Positions 60,581 through 64,000 of a DNA stretch of 64,000 nt are shown here, piece after piece (position 1 is the stretch's first letter; every line of letters starts with the position of its first letter). The notes beneath the pieces are model-generated. The model made no database searches and was not told the origin of the DNA. It worked only from the letters and a program-made list of their open reading frames with translations. This DNA comes from Lysobacteraceae bacterium (GTDB lineage Bacteria > Bdellovibrionota > UBA1018 > JAGTJX01): assembly GCA_023657465.1 (NCBI GenBank), contig JAGTJX010000001.1, positions 235,090 through 299,089 on the forward strand, in the 5' to 3' direction. Position numbers and translations under genes: made by a program.

Positions 60581-63439
60581 CTAAGTATATGAATCCATTG
60601 ATGGACAGGAACATACAAGATTCCTATCCCCGAAGACGTTATCGATCCTAGAAACTGAAGGCCAGAACTTATGATCCTTAAGCCAACTAACTGGAAAGAT
60701 TGCTCTTTCTCTAGAGTATGGATAATTCCAGTTTTCAGACATCGCTACTTGTGCCACATGCGGAGAGTTCTTTAAGAGGTTGTTTTTCTTATCTGCAGAC
60801 CCTTTTTCAATTTCGCCAATTTCTTGACGGATCTTAATCATCGCTTCACAGAAGCGATCCAGCTCATCCAAGGACTCGCTCTCGGTAGGTTCGATCATCA
60901 TCGTTCCAGGAACTGGGAAAGAGACCGTTGGTGCATGAAACCCATAATCCATTAATCTCTTCGCCACATCTTCTACTTCAATCCCAGAAGAAATTTTCAA
61001 AGCTCTCAAATCAATAATACATTCATGAGCTACTCTTCCTGCGTCCCCTTTATAGAGAACAGGGAAGTGAGCATCCAGTTTTGAGGCGATATAGTTGGCA
61101 TTCAAAATAGCAACTTCAGTAGCCCGTTTCAATCCATCTGGACCCATCATTCGAATATACATCCATGAGATAGGGAGAATACTTGCGCTTCCATAAGGCG
61201 CTGCAGATACAGCAGAAGCCGCTGTAGATAGATTATTTTCGAGCTTTGTATGACCGGGTAGAAACTCTACCAAATGTTTTGCGACACAGATTGGACCCAT
61301 TCCTGGACCCCCACCACCGTGAGGAATGCAAAATGTTTTATGAAGGTTCAAGTGACAAACATCCGGCCCAAAGTCTCCCGGCCTACAGAGTCCAACCTGA
61401 GCGTTCATGTTCGCTCCATCCATATAGACCTGTCCACCGTGAGTGTGCACAACTTGACAAATTTTCTTAATGCCTTTTTCAAACACTCCGTGGGTTGAGG
61501 GGTAAGTGATCATCAGAGCAGATAGATTCTTTTCGTGCTCTTTTGCTTTCTTTTCGAGATCAGAAATATCTACGTTTCCGTTCTCATCACACTCGACAGC
61601 TACAACTTCAAGTCCTGCCATGATCGCACTTGCTGGGTTGGTACCGTGAGCCGATTTAGGAATGAGACAAATGTTTCGCGATTTTTGCCCTTTGGTCTCG
61701 TGGTATTTTTTAATCACAAGTAACCCTGCATACTCACCCTGTGAGCCTGCGTTGGGTTGAAGAGAAGCACCTGCGAATCCAGTAATTTCTGATAACCAGG
61801 CTTCTAGCTGCTTGATCATCTCAATATAGCCAACCGTATCTTTTGAAGGAGCAAAAGGATGCATCTTTGAAAACTCTGGCCATGAAATAGGATAGAGTTC
61901 AGATGCTGCATTTAACTTCATTGTGCATGATCCAAGCGGGATCATAGACTGAGTGAGTGACAAATCTTTCGCTTCTAATTTCTTAATGTATCTTAAGAGC
62001 TTGGTTTCTGAGTGGTGCGAGTTAAACACTGGGTGAACAAGAATTTTAGACTGTCTTGAGAGTGATGCTGGAATACTCCAAGCAGTGGAATCAACTGTAG
62101 TCATCCACTCACTGCTCTTGTATTCAACAGCAAAACAAGACGCGAGATCCAACCAGTTTTGCTTAGTCGTGGTTTCATCAAAGGAAACTCTGACTGAATC
62201 CTTTAGCCAGTAAGCCCGGATGCTTCTTCTCTCCATTTCGGATTTAATTTTTGTAGCAAGCGTACTGCCAACTTCAAGTTCAATTGTATCAAAGAAGGAG
62301 TCAGACTTTAGCTTGAATCCAAACTTCTTCACCACTAATGCGAAGAGTGCTGTGAACTCATGGACGCGTGACGCTATTTGCTTAATTCCTTCTGGGCCAT
62401 GATAAACCGCATACATGCTTGAAATAATTGCAAGCAGCACTTGAGCGGTACAAATATTACTGCTCGCCTTCTCCCTGCGAATATGTTGTTCGCGTGTTTG
62501 AAGTGCGAGTCTGTATGCAGTTTTACCTTGAGCATCTTTCGATACTCCGACGATTCTTCCAGGAATGAGTCTTTTGAAATCATCTTTTGTGGACATGTAA
62601 GCAGCGTGCGGTCCGCCGAAGCCCATTGGCACACCAAACCTCTGCGAAGTTCCAACTGCAATATCAGCACCTAATTCTCCTGGTGGTTTTAACAGCGCAA
62701 GAGAAAGAAGGTCACAAATCATGATGACCATACAGTTTGACTGTTTGGCTTTCTTAATGAGTTCTTCGTAATTTTCAATTTTTCCACTCGCCTTTGGATA
62801 TTGAAGTACGATCGCAAGTGGATTGGATGAGAACGTTTCTTTTAAGGTGTCAACTTGTGTGATTTTAATTCCAAGAGGCTGAGTTCTTGTTTTGATTACT
62901 TCTACTGTTTGTTCAAAAATATCTTGATCGATAATCACAGGACGATCGGAAGTCTTGTTTTGTGAATAGAAGCAAAGATTCACTGCTTCTGCAGCAGCAG
63001 TCGCTTCATCTAAGAGCGATGCGTTTGAGATCGGAAGCGCTGTCAAATCTGAAATCATTGTTTGAAAGTTGAGAAGCGCCTCAAGTCTGCCTTGTGCAAT
63101 TTCAGCTTGATAAGGCGTATACTGAGTGTACCATCCTGGATTTTCCAAAATTGTTCTCTGAATGACTGAAGGAGTAATTGTATCGTAATAACCCTGACCC
63201 AAATGAGATTGCGTCACTTGATTTTTTTTTGAAATTCTTCTGAGCTCATTCAAAGCATCTGATTCACTCAAGGCTTTTGGAATATCGAGAACTTTTTTTG
63301 CAAGAGCAATATCTCTTGGAACGGCTTGCTCAATTAATTCATTAATCTCGGAAAGGCCGAGTGCCTGAGTCATTTTTTTCTCTTCAGTAGTTCCAATTCC
63401 AAGGTGGCGGCTAGCAAAGTTTTGTTGCTCAAACTTCAT
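60581..63439 (-). CDS. gcvP: glycine dehydrogenase (decarboxylating) GcvP
   Basis: GcvP decarboxylates glycine with PLP and loads the aminomethyl group onto GcvH. The single-chain 952-residue form has both tandem halves: [36 protein letters not shown], and, in the second half, [33 protein letters not shown]-like [20 protein letters not shown] (PLP Lys) and [12 protein letters not shown]-like [20 protein letters not shown]. The frame is open to 63499, but GGAGAG precedes the ATG at 63439, which gives [14 protein letters not shown]. It is transcribed apart from gcvT-gcvH. Confidence 0.96.
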   Translation of the reverse strand: MKFEQQNFASRHLGIGTTEEKKMTQALGLSEINELIEQAVPRDIALAKKVLDIPKALSESDALNELRRISKKNQVTQSHLGQGYYDTITPSVIQRTILENPGWYTQYTPYQAEIAQGRLEALLNFQTMISDLTALPISNASLLDEATAAAEAVNLCFYSQNKTSDRPVIIDQDIFEQTVEVIKTRTQPLGIKITQVDTLKETFSSNPLAIVLQYPKASGKIENYEELIKKAKQSNCMVIMICDLLSLALLKPPGELGADIAVGTSQRFGVPMGFGGPHAAYMSTKDDFKRLIPGRIVGVSKDAQGKTAYRLALQTREQHIRREKASSNICTAQVLLAIISSMYAVYHGPEGIKQIASRVHEFTALFALVVKKFGFKLKSDSFFDTIELEVGSTLATKIKSEMERRSIRAYWLKDSVRVSFDETTTKQNWLDLASCFAVEYKSSEWMTTVDSTAWSIPASLSRQSKILVHPVFNSHHSETKLLRYIKKLEAKDLSLTQSMIPLGSCTMKLNAASELYPISWPEFSKMHPFAPSKDTVGYIEMIKQLEAWLSEITGFAGASLQPNAGSQGEYAGLLVIKKYHETKGQKSRNICLIPKSAHGTNPASAIMAGLEVVAVECDENGNVDISDLEKKAKEHEKNLSALMITYPSTHGVFEKGIKKICQVVHTHGGQVYMDGANMNAQVGLCRPGDFGPDVCHLNLHKTFCIPHGGGGPGMGPICVAKHLVEFLPGHTKLENNLSTAASAVSAAPYGSASILPISWMYIRMMGPDGLKRATEVAILNANYIASKLDAHFPVLYKGDAGRVAHECIIDLRALKISSGIEVEDVAKRLMDYGFHAPTVSFPVPGTMMIEPTESESLDELDRFCEAMIKIRQEIGEIEKGSADKKNNLLKNSPHVAQVAMSENWNYPYSRERAIFPVSWLKDHKFWPSVSRIDNVFGDRNLVCSCPSMDSYT

Positions 63440-63552
63440 ATATATTCTCTCCGATTTCCTTTGTCTGACTCTATCAATTTTAGATTTTCCTTGACACACT
63501 TTTTTTATAAATTGCTTTTCAAACTAGTTTCTTCGGGTATTTTCTAACCGAC

Positions 63553-63858
63553 ATGCAATCCCAAGAACAAACCCAACCTATCCGCTTAACCGACGAACAG
63601 TTGATCAAGCAAATCAACGCAGCTTTTGTTAATTCTCACGCTCATGGCCAAAAAGAATCCTCTGCTCAAGAACTCCAAAGAATTCTTACCAGTCCTGCGC
63701 TAGGTGCCATCTTAAGATCTATTAGAATTTTAGCTTCTGAAGAAGGAATCACGGAAATGGTTGCCGCTGAAAATGTAGTAGATGCCATGCAAAGTTTAGA
63801 CTCAATTTGGACTCAGTACTTGATTCAAGAAGGTCTTGCCCGCATTAAACAGGTTTAA
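63553..63858 (+). CDS. small conserved-looking protein, unknown
   Basis: A 101-residue soluble protein, almost all helical by eye (EQLIKQINAAFVNSHAHG, SAQELQRILTSPALGAILRS, IRILASEEGITEMVAAENVV). It has no signal peptide or Cys. It is divergent from gcvP with a 113-bp gap and converges with the TonB-like gene. The family is not recognised. Amino acid use looks like real coding sequence. Confidence 0.6.
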   Translation: MQSQEQTQPIRLTDEQLIKQINAAFVNSHAHGQKESSAQELQRILTSPALGAILRSIRILASEEGITEMVAAENVVDAMQSLDSIWTQYLIQEGLARIKQV

Positions 63859-63864
63859 TGGCAA

Positions 63865-64000
63865 CTAAGTCCTCAGTAAGAAATCCCAGCGAATCTGAAT
63901 ATTACCTGAGGCGTCTGACAAACCTCCGGGAGGATTAGGAAAAGGACCTGCACTATTAAAGGCTTTGATTGCTGCATCATCAAGCGCTCTTGTTCCAGAT
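63865..64000 (-). CDS. TonB-family protein, C-terminus only (cut by window edge)
   Basis: The last 44 codons of a minus-strand gene end with TAG at 63865-63867. The translation contains SGTRALDDAAIKAFNSAGPF and PNPPGGL, then IQIRWDFLL, which is the closing part of a TonB C-terminal domain (typically SG..LD.AAL.A...A.PFP.PP and a final strand). The rest lies beyond the right edge. TonB-like proteins transmit proton-motive energy to outer-membrane receptors. Confidence 0.8.
   Translation of the reverse strand, partial: SGTRALDDAAIKAFNSAGPFPNPPGGLSDASGNIQIRWDFLLRT

Noticed and set aside
1-64000. CRISPR array, prophage or integrative element
   Set aside because: No regularly spaced repeats, cas genes, integrases or phage structural genes were seen.

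Overview
The window looks like chromosome of a Gram-negative, flagellated bacterium with type IV pili, most likely from the Bdellovibrio/Bacteriovorax group (Bdellovibrionota). This is inferred from gene content, since no marker gene such as 16S rRNA is present. Supporting signs are a periplasmic flagellar operon ending in csrA-fliW, BamD, many lipoproteins and exported proteins of unknown function, a menaquinone-type ETF oxidoreductase, a cell-wall sugar salvage set and an aminomutase-based lysine degradation operon. The sequence is moderately AT-rich and most genes are tightly packed, often with 4-base start/stop overlaps.

Layout. 0-8 kb (minus strand): tRNA-Ser, a zinc-ribbon methyltransferase, tRNA-Gln, spoVG, clpB, a DUF1844 protein, pilT and a GAF protein, then two envelope proteins. 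8-14.7 kb: anmK (plus) faces a minus-strand run of TPR protein, deoxynucleoside kinase, LysM lipoprotein, M48-like lipoprotein, amgK and murU. Together these salvage anhydro-MurNAc and deoxynucleosides. 14.6-21.3 kb (plus): a beta-barrel protein, an LptM-like lipoprotein, dapA, dapB, etfB, etfA and an EtfD-type Fe-S membrane oxidoreductase. 21.3-28.3 kb: envelope proteins and a minus-strand operon kdd-kamD-kamE-moxR-vwa, whose first four junctions overlap. Placing a MoxR ATPase and a VWA protein with a B12/PLP aminomutase suggests a dedicated reactivation machine, the most interesting system in the window.

28.2-33.6 kb is accessory. Two 138-bp direct repeats, each holding a strong sigma-54 promoter match, flank a fatty acid hydroxylase-like gene and a decayed ISL3 transposase. 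Two exported-protein genes follow, the second with its own sigma-54 match and a Gln/Met/Asn-rich tail. 33.7-38 kb: a cold shock gene and an astA / astD-like / M20-like set in which the dehydrogenase and the peptidase have lost key catalytic residues. 38-41.1 kb: bamD, a TPR protein and a large lipoprotein. 41.1-50 kb (minus): flgF-flgG-flgA-flgH-flgI-flgJ-flgM-flgN-flgK-flgL-csrA-fliW behind a sigma-28-like promoter. 50.2-53.5 kb: folD, gcvT, gcvH and an epimerase. 53.5-57.3 kb: a small membrane protein, a heavily decayed ubiB/ABC1 gene and rnr. 57.3-64 kb: tRNA-Leu, an OPA-type transporter, a large exported unknown, gcvP, a small unknown and the C-terminus of a TonB-family protein cut by the window edge.

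Several one-base frame breaks fall in or next to short homopolymers (moxR/vwa, flgI, M20). They could be real decay, slippage or assembly error, and are flagged where they occur.
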